DNA of 11,603 nt, taken from contig JAAYAZ010000053.1 of NCBI GenBank assembly GCA_012719115.1, positions 1 to 11,603 on the forward strand, given 5' to 3'. Under the pieces are notes generated by a model. It was not told the DNA's origin and ran no database searches. It worked only from the letters and a program-made list of their open reading frames with translations. The DNA comes from Dehalococcoidales bacterium (GTDB lineage: Bacteria > Chloroflexota > Dehalococcoidia > Dehalococcoidales > UBA5627). Made by a program: the position numbers and the translations under genes. Positions 1-7,283 of this stretch are shown piece after piece (position 1 is the first letter of the stretch; every line of letters starts with the position of its first letter).

Positions 1-272
1 CTGCAATCAGAATTGACCCCAGAATGTCTGACGAATTACCCAGCACTAAGGGGCAGCTTTAAGTAGGTATTTGTGCTAAGTGATAATAACAAATTACTTA
101 ACTGGCATTGCAAGCTCATTCCCAATAGGGAAGTCGAACCAATAACTACGATGTCCTTTATTTATCCCGCCCTGTATATGTAATTATTAAAGCATAGCCC
201 TGATAATATTGAACGGTACGGATTGCCGCGTCGTTTTGAATAAATCGCGACTCATCGCAAAGACGATTTCTA

Positions 273-410
273 TTGTCATACTGAGTTCGCACATTAGCTA
301 CGCTAAGTATAAATGGTGGTCGGACGAAGTATCCAGGGTGGGGTTAATCCGGCGTTTCCCGCCTGATACCGTAGATACCTTTGTAATGCTGAGTTCTTAA
401 AGGACGAAGT
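273..410. repeat. Two degenerate direct repeat units
   Basis: Unit 1 has a 16-base head at 273-288 (TTGTCATACTGAGTTC) and the 9-mer GGACGAAGT at 322-330. Unit 2 has a related head at 381-396 (TTGTAATGCTGAGTTC, 14 of 16 identical) and the identical 9-mer at 402-410. The two parts are 33 bases apart in unit 1 and only 5 apart in unit 2, so unit 2 looks like an internally deleted copy. The GTCATnCTGAG head with a downstream GAAG word resembles widespread dispersed intergenic repeats of unknown function. The match is seen directly; the family assignment is inference. Confidence 0.5.
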
Positions 411-425
411 CCCGATTTATCGGGA
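410..425. repeat. Hairpin TCCCGA-TTTA-TCGGGA
   Basis: This is a perfect 6-bp stem with a TTTA loop, or 7 bp with a 2-base loop. It is followed on the plus strand only by TTTCTCC and on the minus strand by no T-run, so it is a poor intrinsic terminator. It lies immediately after the second direct repeat unit and is probably part of the repeat element. Confidence 0.45.
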
Positions 426-451
426 TTTCTCCCCGCCCCCCCGGATTCATC

Positions 452-468
452 AGTCACCCCTTGTGACT
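452..468. repeat. Hairpin AGTCAC-CCCTT-GTGACT
   Basis: This is a perfect 6-bp stem with a 5-base loop, located about 60 bases beyond the purC stop on the minus strand. It is not followed by a T-run on either strand. It could protect the 3' end of the purine transcript or simply belong to the repeat material. Confidence 0.35.
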
Positions 469-528
469 TCTGAATGACAATTTAATCGTTAACCCCCTGG
501 GAACAGGCAATGCTCGTCCCCATATTAG

Positions 529-1449
529 CTAATAAACAAACTTCCTGTCGGTCAGTTTTTCGTAGGCATCAATATACCGATGCGCTGTTTTCTGTATTAC
601 ATCATCGGGTAAAACCGGACCCGGAGGTTCTTTGTTCCAACCGGACTTGCTGAGCCAGTCTCTTACAATTTGCTTATCGTAACTATCTTGGGCTTGTCCT
701 GCTTTATATTTATCCGCTTCCCAGAAACGACTCGAGTCGGGAGTCAACATTTCATCAATGATAATAAGTTTCCCTTCATCGATACCGAATTCGAACTTGG
801 TATCGGCGATAATAAAACCACGTGTTTTTGCATATTCCACAGCGTTATTATAGATATTAATACTGGCATCTTTTATCTCATTTGCCAGCGTTTTTCCTAC
901 CAGGTCTTCCATTTCAGACATAGTCATCGGTAAATCATGCCCCTGTTCTGCCTTGGTAGTAGGAGTAAAAATGGGGCTTTCCAGTTTTTGGCTTTCCGTT
1001 AATCCTGACGGCATTTCAATTCCGGAAACAGTGCCGCTTTTACTGTATTCACTCCAAGCGGAGCCCGATATATATCCGCGCACAACACATTCCACCGGCA
1101 GGCGCTCGGCTTTTTTTACCAGCATCGAACGTCCGTTAAGATATGCAGGGAACCTGTTGCGCATATCTTTCGGCAAATAGTCGTTTAGAATATCAGCATC
1201 ATCGATAACAGCAACGACATGATTCTGTATTAATTCTTTTGTTTTATCAAACCAAAAGGCAGAAATTTGATTAAGCACATTCCCTTTATGCGGGATTCCG
1301 CAGGGGAGTATCACATCGAAGGCAGAAATTCTGTCGGTTACTACAATCAAAATGTAATTACCTAAATCATAGGTATCCCGTACTTTACCGCGGATAAACA
1401 ACGGCAGTGGGAGTTCTGTTGTAAGCAAGACTTCGGATTCTTCGTTCAT
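529..1449 (-). CDS. purC: Phosphoribosylaminoimidazole-succinocarboxamide synthase
   Basis: SAICAR synthetase is a cytoplasmic enzyme that joins CAIR and L-aspartate with ATP, giving SAICAR in de novo IMP synthesis. The 306-residue protein has the length of the yeast Ade1-like long form rather than the short form of about 240 residues. Visible motifs are the nucleotide-binding GKVRD at residues 21-25, the SAICAR synthetase signature around PVECVVRGYISGSAWSEY at 118-135, ADTKFEFG at 215-222, and the second signature DEMLTPDSSRFW at 232-243. The ATG start overlaps the purB stop by 4 bases (ATGA) and is preceded by a GAGGG Shine-Dalgarno, so translation is probably coupled to purB. It is the last gene of the purine operon and its TAG stop is at 529-531. 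Complete, with no missing motif. Confidence 0.97.
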   Translation of the reverse strand: MNEESEVLLTTELPLPLFIRGKVRDTYDLGNYILIVVTDRISAFDVILPCGIPHKGNVLNQISAFWFDKTKELIQNHVVAVIDDADILNDYLPKDMRNRFPAYLNGRSMLVKKAERLPVECVVRGYISGSAWSEYSKSGTVSGIEMPSGLTESQKLESPIFTPTTKAEQGHDLPMTMSEMEDLVGKTLANEIKDASINIYNNAVEYAKTRGFIIADTKFEFGIDEGKLIIIDEMLTPDSSRFWEADKYKAGQAQDSYDKQIVRDWLSKSGWNKEPPGPVLPDDVIQKTAHRYIDAYEKLTDRKFVY

Positions 1450-2801
1450 AAAGCCCTCGGCCCTAATTGTTTCGGTTCAAGCGCCATATATTTCTTTTTC
1501 CATTGAGTTTCGGTCAAACCCAGTCTTTTAAATATTTCATCAACATACCGCAGATAATATTTATAATCAAAAATAGATTCCAGTTCCTCGCTCGTCATAA
1601 CTGCCAGTACATCTTTATCAGCTTTTAGCAGTTTAAGAAAATCCTTGCTTCCTTTCCAGGATTTCATAGCATTTTTCTGTACCATTTTATAGGCCTGCTG
1701 CCTGCTTAGCCCCTTATCAATTAAAGCAGGCATCACTCTTTGAGAATATATTAAACCCTTGGTTTTATTCATATTAGCTTCCATTGCATCCGGATAAACC
1801 ATCAAGCCATCCATAATATTTGTAAATATAGAAAGCATATAGTCCAGGGTAAGACAGGCATCCGGCATGATTACTCTTTCAGTTGAGGAGTGGCTGATAT
1901 CCCTTTCGTGCCAAAGGGCAATATTTTCCATTGCGGTAACCGAATAACCTCTTATCAATCTGGACAATCCACAAATACGTTCGCAGAGCTCCGGATTTCT
2001 CTTGTGAGGCATAGCAGATGAACCGGTCTGTCCTTCGCTGAATGGTTCTTCCACTTCGCGTGTGTCGGTTTTCTGCAATCCTCGTATTTCTGTAGCAAAT
2101 TTTTCCAGGGAACCCCCGATAATAGCCAGAGTAGTAAGAAATTGTGCATGCCTGTCGCGCTGCAATACTTGATTTGATATTGATGCAGGACTCAACATAA
2201 GTTTGGCACAGGCTTTTTCCTCGACTTCCGGTGTAAGAGTTGCATAAGTACCGACAGCGCCCGATATTTTACCGACGGCAATCATCTTCGTAGCCTCTAC
2301 GAGCCTCTGCCGGTTACGCTGCATCTCTTCAATCCACAACGCCAGTTTAAGACCAAAGGATGTAGGTTCAGCATGAATACCGTGGGTTCTTCCTATCATA
2401 ACCGTATATTTATATTTAATTGCCTTTTCTACCAGTACAGAGAGCAGTGCTTTTATATCCTCATTGAGAATATTGGAGGCTTCGACTAATTGAAGACTGA
2501 GCGCAGTATCCATTACGTCGGATGACGTCATTCCCAGATGAATAAATCTTGATTCAGGCCCAAGGCTTTCCGATACAGAACCAATAAATGCAGTCATATC
2601 GTGATGCGTTTCCTGGAGAATTTCTTCCATTCGCTTCATATTCAAACGTGCCATTTTTATTTTAGGAACGGCATTTCTTGGAATTTTTCCCAGTTCTGCC
2701 CATGATTCGCAAACTGCGATTTCAACATCTAGCCATTTGGTAAACTTATTTTCGTCCGACCACACTTTTTTCATCTGTGGACGGCTATAACGTTCTATCA
2801 T
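1446..2801 (-). CDS. purB: Adenylosuccinate lyase
   Basis: A fumarase/aspartase-superfamily lyase that releases fumarate twice in purine synthesis: SAICAR to AICAR, and adenylosuccinate to AMP. The enzyme acts as a cytoplasmic homotetramer. The 451 residues are a usual length. Visible motifs are HHDMTAF at about 66-72, TSSDVMDTAL at 92-101, GRTHGIHAEPTSFG at 137-150 with the catalytic histidine in RTHG (H140), and the superfamily signature GSSAMPHKRNP at 260-270 carrying the catalytic serine on the flexible loop. The ATG overlaps the purE stop by 4 bases (ATGA) and follows AAAGGAGA. The stop in turn overlaps the purC ATG. It sits between purE and purC, whose product is its substrate, so three enzymes of consecutive steps are translated together. 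Confidence 0.97.
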   Translation of the reverse strand: MIERYSRPQMKKVWSDENKFTKWLDVEIAVCESWAELGKIPRNAVPKIKMARLNMKRMEEILQETHHDMTAFIGSVSESLGPESRFIHLGMTSSDVMDTALSLQLVEASNILNEDIKALLSVLVEKAIKYKYTVMIGRTHGIHAEPTSFGLKLALWIEEMQRNRQRLVEATKMIAVGKISGAVGTYATLTPEVEEKACAKLMLSPASISNQVLQRDRHAQFLTTLAIIGGSLEKFATEIRGLQKTDTREVEEPFSEGQTGSSAMPHKRNPELCERICGLSRLIRGYSVTAMENIALWHERDISHSSTERVIMPDACLTLDYMLSIFTNIMDGLMVYPDAMEANMNKTKGLIYSQRVMPALIDKGLSRQQAYKMVQKNAMKSWKGSKDFLKLLKADKDVLAVMTSEELESIFDYKYYLRYVDEIFKRLGLTETQWKKKYMALEPKQLGPRAL

Positions 2802-3274
2802 TTGCCGACTTCTCCTTTATCTTTCGCAAGTTCCTTACGGTAATTGTCATAGGCATTTCTTATATTTTCATATTTTAGTCCCAATATTTCTGCTGCAAGA
2901 AAGGCTGCATTTTTAGCGCCTGCGGTCCCGATAGCAACGGCAGCCACCGGAATTCCTCCCGGCATCTGAACTATGGAATAGAGAGCGTCTACACCTTTTA
3001 GCTCACTGCTGGCCACAGGAACCCCTATAACAGGGATAGAAGTCCAGCTGGCAATTACACCGGGTAAATGAGCGGCTCCGCCGGCGGCAGCAATAATAAC
3101 CTCAAATCCGTTTTCTCTGGCAGCTAAACCGAACTCCCTCACTTTTTCCGGTTTTCTGTGGGCAGACATAATTTTTACTTCATGTTCAATTCCCAGCATA
3201 TTCAATGCTTCGATAGCAGGTTTAACAGTTCCCATATCGGATTCTGATCCCATTATGACAGCAACTTTCGGCAT
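2798..3274 (-). CDS. purE: N5-carboxyaminoimidazole ribonucleotide mutase (class I PurE)
   Basis: PurE moves the carboxyl group of N5-CAIR to carbon 4, giving CAIR for PurC. The family forms octamers with the active site between subunits. The 158-residue protein shows GSESD at 9-13 (phosphate binding), SAHR at 37-40 with the catalytic histidine, GGAAHLPG at 65-72, and the block ALYSIVQMPGGIPV near 97-110 that closely follows the E. coli class I sequence. Class I enzymes normally depend on PurK to make N5-CAIR; no purK is present in this window. The ATG is preceded by AAAGGGGA about 8 bases upstream and lies 24 bases after the purD stop. The stop overlaps the purB start. Confidence 0.96.
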   Translation of the reverse strand: MPKVAVIMGSESDMGTVKPAIEALNMLGIEHEVKIMSAHRKPEKVREFGLAARENGFEVIIAAAGGAAHLPGVIASWTSIPVIGVPVASSELKGVDALYSIVQMPGGIPVAAVAIGTAGAKNAAFLAAEILGLKYENIRNAYDNYRKELAKDKGEVGK

Positions 3275-3298
3275 AATGATTCCCCTTTATATATTTTA

Positions 3299-4558
3299 TC
3301 AATCAAAGAGGGCAATATCACGTCTGTAATGGCATCCCTCAAAATGAATTCGTGAAATATTATTATAAACTTTTTGTCGGGCTTCTGCGAGATTTTTGCC
3401 CAAAGCCACAACCGAAAGTACTCGACCGCCATCGGTAACAATTTTCCCGGATGAATCAATCTTAGTCCCCGCGTGGAAGACCATTATATCATTATCAACA
3501 TCGTTTAATCCGCTTATAGGTAATTCCTTCTTAAAACTACCCGGATAACCACCGGACGCCATTACGACACCTACGCAGGCATCCTCGTGCCATTCCATTT
3601 CGATACTTTTTAGATTGTTATCGGTTACCGCCAACATTATCTCAAACAAGTCAGATTTTAAACGCGGCAGAATAACCTGAGTTTCCGGGTCTCCGAAACG
3701 GGCATTGAACTCCATTACTTTCGGTCCCTCATTTGTAATCATTAACCCACCATATAATACGCCGTGATAGGGTTTATCCTCTTTAATCATAGCCTGAATG
3801 GTAGGATTCATTATCTTATCGGCTACTTGCGCTGACAACTCCGTTGTAAGAAAGTAGGGCGGGCTGTAACACCCCATACCGCCGGTATTCGGACCCTTGT
3901 TACCATCATAGACAGCTTTATGGTCACAAGCAGAAACCATTGGCATAGAGGTAAAAGCATCAGCAATAGAAAAAGTGCTCATTTCCTTGCCAATCATTTT
4001 CTCTTCGATAACAACGCTACTACCTGCTTCCCCGTACAGTCGGGAATCCATAATATCCGAAAGCGCGTGCAAAGCCTGTTCCCTTGTTTCAGCAACAACC
4101 ACACCTTTGCCGGCTGCTAATCCATCGGCTTTAATTACCAGCGGCATTTGCTGATTATTTACATACTTCTTGGCTTCTTCATATGAGGAAATATTGACGC
4201 TATTTGCACAGGGTATGCCATATTTGTGCATTAGATTCTTGGAAAAAACCTTACTGGCTTCAATTTGGGCAGCTGTTTTATTCGGACCGAAAACTCTCAA
4301 ATCCTTAGCCTGAAAGGCATCGACGATCCCGGCTGCCAGAGGACCTTCCGGGCCAATTACAGTAAGGTCAATCTTGTTCTCTAAAGCAAAACGGACAAGG
4401 GTGTCAACATCATCGGCCTTTATCTCGAGGTTCTGCGACAGAAAAGAAGTTCCCGCATTACCGGGTGCAGTATATATATCCGTGACTTTGGGGCTTTGAG
4501 AAAGCTTCCATACAAGTGTATGCTCTCTGCCCCCACTACCCACGACAAGTACTTTCAG
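3299..4558 (-). CDS. purD: Phosphoribosylamine-glycine ligase (GAR synthetase), CTG start
   Basis: PurD is an ATP-grasp enzyme that joins phosphoribosylamine and glycine to form GAR, the second step of IMP synthesis. I place the start at a CTG (4558-4556), giving 419 residues that begin MKVLVVGSGGREH, the family's usual N-terminus. The first conventional in-frame start is a GTG five codons later, at 4543, which would delete the first beta strand of the N-domain. AAAGGAGG (4572-4565) lies 6 bases before the CTG, an ideal distance, and the CTG overlaps the stop of the preceding gene as CTGA. Further motifs: KADGLAAGKG at 143-152 (ATP-grasp), GPNTGGMG at about 222-229, and the PurD signature RFGDPETQ at 287-294. 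No PurM or PurN domain is fused. Confidence 0.93.
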   Translation of the reverse strand: MKVLVVGSGGREHTLVWKLSQSPKVTDIYTAPGNAGTSFLSQNLEIKADDVDTLVRFALENKIDLTVIGPEGPLAAGIVDAFQAKDLRVFGPNKTAAQIEASKVFSKNLMHKYGIPCANSVNISSYEEAKKYVNNQQMPLVIKADGLAAGKGVVVAETREQALHALSDIMDSRLYGEAGSSVVIEEKMIGKEMSTFSIADAFTSMPMVSACDHKAVYDGNKGPNTGGMGCYSPPYFLTTELSAQVADKIMNPTIQAMIKEDKPYHGVLYGGLMITNEGPKVMEFNARFGDPETQVILPRLKSDLFEIMLAVTDNNLKSIEMEWHEDACVGVVMASGGYPGSFKKELPISGLNDVDNDIMVFHAGTKIDSSGKIVTDGGRVLSVVALGKNLAEARQKVYNNISRIHFEGCHYRRDIALFD

Positions 4559-4968
4559 AGCAATCCTCCTTTATCAAAATCACGAATCATTTTTTCCATT
4601 TTTAATGATAGCGATTTTTTGAAACTAATGGCAAGGTTTGTCCAGAAAACAGCTGTTGAAAAGGTTAGCCTGCCCCATTTTTTTTCAAGTTTCATACGGT
4701 ATTTAGCAGACTTTATACAGGCATCAAGCGTAAGCCTGAAATCCTTTTGTAGTTTCTGGAGCTTACCGTATTTAGGCTTGGGCATCTTTTTAACCTTTGA
4801 TAAAATAGGCCGGAGTGCGTTTACAATATACGGCAAGCTTTCCAAATCTACAGGCAATCCGTCGGCATCGATTTGTTCAATTGAATAAGTTATTTCTTCA
4901 GCCTGTCTGTACAAAGGTACGACATCACAAAGCCAGTTCAGTATCTCCTCTTTTTCTGTATCTTTCAC
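4555..4968 (-). CDS. Small basic helical protein of unknown function
   Basis: I do not recognise this 137-residue protein. It has no signal peptide. It is predicted mostly helical: an acidic N-terminal part (residues 1-45), a lysine-rich centre with PKPKYGKLQKLQKDF near 64-78, a KLEKKWG segment at about 93-99, and a more hydrophobic stretch at 102-116 (LTFSTAVFWTNLAIS) that is short for a membrane helix and more likely packs in a bundle. The GTG start has only a weak Shine-Dalgarno (GTCGGT region), 17 bases after the upstream gene's stop. Its TGA stop overlaps the purD CTG, so it is probably translated together with purD. Codon choice and tight spacing argue that it is a real gene of the purine operon, but its role is unknown. 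Confidence 0.75.
   Translation of the reverse strand: MKDTEKEEILNWLCDVVPLYRQAEEITYSIEQIDADGLPVDLESLPYIVNALRPILSKVKKMPKPKYGKLQKLQKDFRLTLDACIKSAKYRMKLEKKWGRLTFSTAVFWTNLAISFKKSLSLKMEKMIRDFDKGGLL
4565..4572 (-). promoter_or_regulatory. Strong Shine-Dalgarno deciding the purD CTG start
   Basis: Read on the minus strand this is AAAGGAGG, a near-complete complement of the 16S rRNA tail, followed by a 6-base spacer (ATTGCT) and CTG. Relative to the GTG at 4543 the spacing would be 21 bases, far too long. This site is therefore the main argument for a non-ATG/GTG/TTG start of purD. Confidence 0.8.
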
Positions 4969-4985
4969 AACACCGACCGACTTAA

Positions 4986-5534
4986 TTAGTTATAGGAAGC
5001 AACATAGCTGTTTAATTGATTATAAAAATTTTCTCTTGCACCATCTACAGCTTCCATATGTGCAATAGCATTATCCAATAAATCACTGTTAGTTTGCTGA
5101 ATTGCCGATGAAATCCAGACAACAGCCTGATAGAGGTTACGGGTGACATTGTTGATATAGTAAGTCTGCAATTGAGCAGCGCCATCAGTAGGAACCTGCA
5201 TTTTAGTAGCCGAGTCGTGAAGCTGCATAATCTCACCGTGCACCAACGACATGCTGTCACACCAAGCCTGATCGGAAATCTGAGAGGTAGCCATTAAGTC
5301 GTTAAGGTCTTTTATTGCCTCAACCACTTCATCATCCAGTGCCGTTATATTCTCCACATAGGCAATCTCTTCTTCAGGCATGCCGCCCTGGGTAATGGTG
5401 CTGACCTCTGTGGTTGTGGTGTTTGTAATGCGCTCACCAAAGATATCATCGCGATAATAAATTAATGTGAAGCATAATCCGCCAATAATAAGTACACTGG
5501 CTATAATTAATACTATTTTAGTAGTTAAATCCAT
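4986..5534 (-). CDS. Membrane-anchored helical protein of unknown function
   Basis: I do not recognise this 182-residue protein. Residues 6-27 form a single hydrophobic segment (IVLIIASVLIIGGLCFTLIY region) that should anchor it in the membrane with the C-terminal part outside. C21 is preceded by GGL and does not make a lipobox. A threonine-rich linker (TNTTTTEVSTITQ, 37-49) joins the anchor to an acidic, helix-rich domain at about 55-180 that looks like a three- or four-helix bundle. The ATG has a good GGAAGGTGA ribosome site and lies 23 bases after guaA; the next gene starts 17 bases after its stop. It has no catalytic motif I can name. An extracytoplasmic structural or sensory role is possible but unsupported. 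Confidence 0.8.
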   Translation of the reverse strand: MDLTTKIVLIIASVLIIGGLCFTLIYYRDDIFGERITNTTTTEVSTITQGGMPEEEIAYVENITALDDEVVEAIKDLNDLMATSQISDQAWCDSMSLVHGEIMQLHDSATKMQVPTDGAAQLQTYYINNVTRNLYQAVVWISSAIQQTNSDLLDNAIAHMEAVDGARENFYNQLNSYVASYN

Positions 5535-5557
5535 ATAATATCACCTTCCTTTGCTCA

Positions 5558-7240
5558 TTATTCCCATTCAATAGTTGACGGCGGCTTGGAGGTTATATCA
5601 TAAACCACTCTGTTAACCAGAGCTACTTCGTTTACAATGCGATTGGATATGCGAGCAAGTAAATCATAAGGCAAGCGCGCCCAATCAGCTGTCATTGCAT
5701 CGTTACTGGTTACAGCTCTAAGCGCAATCAAATAACCGTAAGTGCGGTAATCACCCATAACTCCGACACTCTTTACATCTGTAAGTATAGCAAAACTCTG
5801 CCATAGCTGACGATATAACTTGGCTTTTTTGATTTCATCCATTACAATCCAATCGGCAGACCTTAATATATCAAGCTTTTCCTGCGTTACTTCTCCAATA
5901 ATCCGTATCGCCAGACCGGGTCCGGGGAAAGGCTGTCTCCATACCATTTCTTCCGGCAAACCAAGTTCCAAGCCAACCTGGCGCGCTTCGTCCTTAAAAA
6001 GATACCGAAGCGGTTCCAGCAGCTTAAATGTCATATCAGTAGGCAAACCGCCAACATTATGATGCGTCTTGATTTTGACGGAGGCATTGCTTGTAGAGGA
6101 AGTGCTTTCAATTACATCCGGATATAAAGTGCCCTGTCCTAAAAACCCTACCTCTCCCAGCTTCTTGGCTTCCTCTTCAAATACCTTTATAAACTCGTCG
6201 CCAATAATTTTACGTTTTTGCTCGGGGTCAGTTATGCCTTTTAATCTCTTCAGAAAACGTTCAGTAGCCTCAACATATATGACGTTCATTCCAAGATTTA
6301 AACGAAAGACCTCCAGTGTTCTTTCGGCTTCCTCCCGGCGTAATAACCCATTATTGACAAATATACAGGTAAGCTGCTTTCCGATAGCCTTATGTATCAG
6401 AGTAGCCACTACCGAAGAATCTACACCACCTGATATGGCATTGATTACATTTCCGTCTCCCACCTGTTGCCTGATTTTCTCTATACTATCAATGATGAAG
6501 TTGCCCATCGTCCAGTTGGCGCGACAACCACAGATTTTATAAACAAAATTCTCCAAAATTTGCTTACCCTGAGGCGTATGCACAACTTCCGGATGGAACT
6601 GAATACCATACATATTATTGTTACCCATTACAGCTATGGGTGTGTTCTCTGTATAAGCCAGTGATTCAAAGCCCGGAGGCATTGTTTCTATTTTATCGGA
6701 ATGGCTCATCCAAACCGTAATGGCGTCCGGCAGATTTGCCAGCAGAGGAGAGTCCATATGACTGATATGAAGGACAGCATGCCCGTATTCTCGTTTCAAG
6801 CCCTTTTCAACCTGTCCCCCAAGTTGATAAGTCATAGCCTGCATTCCATAACATATTCCAAGCACAGGCAATGATTTTTCAAAAACATAAGCAGGAATTT
6901 TCGGTGAGTCTGCTTCATAAACACTCGCAGGCCCTCCAGAAAGAACAATACCTCTGGGATTTAACTTGGCAATTTTTTCCCATGGGGTCTCGTGCGTAAC
7001 CAATTCGCAATAAACATTCAACTCCCTGATACGGCGGGCAATAAGCAAACTATACTGGGAGCCAAAATCTATAACAACAATGGATTCCTGTTCCACTCCG
7101 GAGATGGCTTCATTGCTGGCAACCGGTTTTTCACCGGCAATTTCCTTTGCTATCTCAAGATAAGTGGAAACTTCCACGTCGCCACTGGCAGCTACTCTAT
7201 AACTTTCGTCTATCGGCTGTTTTTCTTTTTCTGTATTCAT
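5558..7240 (-). CDS. guaA: GMP synthase (glutamine-hydrolysing)
   Basis: GuaA aminates XMP to GMP using ammonia from glutamine and ATP; the family acts as a cytoplasmic dimer. Domains in order: class I glutamine amidotransferase at about 53-237 with nucleophile C130 in GICYGMQ and H216/E218 in QFHPEV; ATP pyrophosphatase at about 243-440 with the P-loop SGGVDSS at 270-276; and the GMP synthase C-terminal dimerisation domain ending in the canonical KPPSTIEWE. Its 560 residues exceed the usual 510-525 because about 50 residues precede the [10 protein letters not shown] block. The ATG at 7240 has no visible Shine-Dalgarno; a GTG at residue 49 would give a family-length protein but also lacks a well-spaced one, so the start is uncertain. 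It is the first gene of the purine operon and is divergent from tsaC. Confidence 0.96.
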   Translation of the reverse strand: MNTEKEKQPIDESYRVAASGDVEVSTYLEIAKEIAGEKPVASNEAISGVEQESIVVIDFGSQYSLLIARRIRELNVYCELVTHETPWEKIAKLNPRGIVLSGGPASVYEADSPKIPAYVFEKSLPVLGICYGMQAMTYQLGGQVEKGLKREYGHAVLHISHMDSPLLANLPDAITVWMSHSDKIETMPPGFESLAYTENTPIAVMGNNNMYGIQFHPEVVHTPQGKQILENFVYKICGCRANWTMGNFIIDSIEKIRQQVGDGNVINAISGGVDSSVVATLIHKAIGKQLTCIFVNNGLLRREEAERTLEVFRLNLGMNVIYVEATERFLKRLKGITDPEQKRKIIGDEFIKVFEEEAKKLGEVGFLGQGTLYPDVIESTSSTSNASVKIKTHHNVGGLPTDMTFKLLEPLRYLFKDEARQVGLELGLPEEMVWRQPFPGPGLAIRIIGEVTQEKLDILRSADWIVMDEIKKAKLYRQLWQSFAILTDVKSVGVMGDYRTYGYLIALRAVTSNDAMTADWARLPYDLLARISNRIVNEVALVNRVVYDITSKPPSTIEWE

Positions 7241-7277
7241 ATTTTATAGCACACAGATTAACATTCTGCTATAATAT
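7241..7277. promoter_or_regulatory. Inverted repeat with back-to-back -10 elements
   Basis: ATTTTATAGCA (7241-7251) and TGCTATAATAT (7267-7277) are inverted copies matching at 10 of 11 positions with a 15-base centre. The right arm contains TGCTATAAT, a perfect extended -10 for rightward transcription. The left arm, read on the minus strand, is TGCTATAAA, an extended -10 for leftward transcription. The rightward promoter's -35 zone (about 7247-7252) overlaps the leftward -10, so the two promoters would exclude each other. The dyad could equally be an operator for a dimeric regulator. Confidence 0.5.
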
Positions 7278-7283
7278 CGTCAA
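7255..7283 (-). promoter_or_regulatory. Alternative weak promoter for guaA operon
   Basis: On the minus strand TTGACG (7283-7278) is followed after 17 bases by TAATCT (7260-7255). The -35 is good and the -10 is weak (3 of 6). A start near 7248 would give a leader of only about 8 bases before the ATG at 7240, without a Shine-Dalgarno. It competes as an explanation with the TGCTATAAA element at 7251-7243. Confidence 0.25.
7267..7275 (+). promoter_or_regulatory. Extended -10 promoter of tsaC-rpiB
   Basis: The sequence TGC-TATAAT is a consensus extended -10 element. The -35 region at the normal distance is poor (TAGCAC or nearby), which is usual when the TGn extension is present. Transcription would start near 7282 and give an untranslated leader of about 24 bases before the tsaC ATG at 7306. 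Confidence 0.6.

Larger units (their letters stand above)
272..481. repeat. Possible inverted-repeat-bounded element
   Basis: ATTGTCAT at 272-279 is exactly inverted as ATGACAAT at 474-481, and similarity continues weakly inward (about 12 of 16 bases). The two direct units and two hairpins fall within or at the edge of this roughly 210-base span. It could be a non-coding miniature transposable element or a nested pile of dispersed repeats. There is no transposase frame, and no target-site duplication is evident, so this is tentative. Confidence 0.3.
1..528. other. Gene-poor region with degenerate repeat material
   Basis: I see no convincing coding region here. An open frame of 63 codons exists at 209-400 on the plus strand, but it has no Shine-Dalgarno sequence, its composition is not protein-like, and it runs through the repeat units described separately. 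The stretch from about 218 to 270 resembles the degenerate dispersed intergenic repeats with alternating CGTCG and TCGCAAAGACG words that I associate with some Chloroflexota genomes; that link is from memory. No tRNA, rRNA or CRISPR pattern is visible. On the minus strand this region is downstream of purC, yet no hairpin followed by a T-run is present on that strand, so the end of the purine transcript is not evident. Confidence 0.6.

Noticed and set aside
209..400. 63-codon open frame on the plus strand
   Set aside because: No ribosome site, non-protein-like composition, and it overlaps the degenerate direct repeats, so it is likely chance.
410..425. CCCGATTTATCGGG hairpin as terminator of the purine operon
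   Set aside because: On the minus strand there is no T-run after the stem, and on the plus strand there is no gene upstream to terminate.
3299..4543. purD beginning at the GTG at 4543
   Set aside because: It would delete the conserved MKVLV strand, and the strong AAAGGAGG lies 21 bases away instead of a normal distance.
4496..4888. 130-codon plus-strand frame opposite the small unknown gene
   Set aside because: It lies antisense to purD and the unknown gene, has no ribosome site, and does not look like a protein family; the minus-strand frame has the operon spacing and stop/start overlap.
6069..6542. 157-codon plus-strand frame inside guaA
   Set aside because: It is a shadow of a conserved, fully recognisable GuaA coding sequence.
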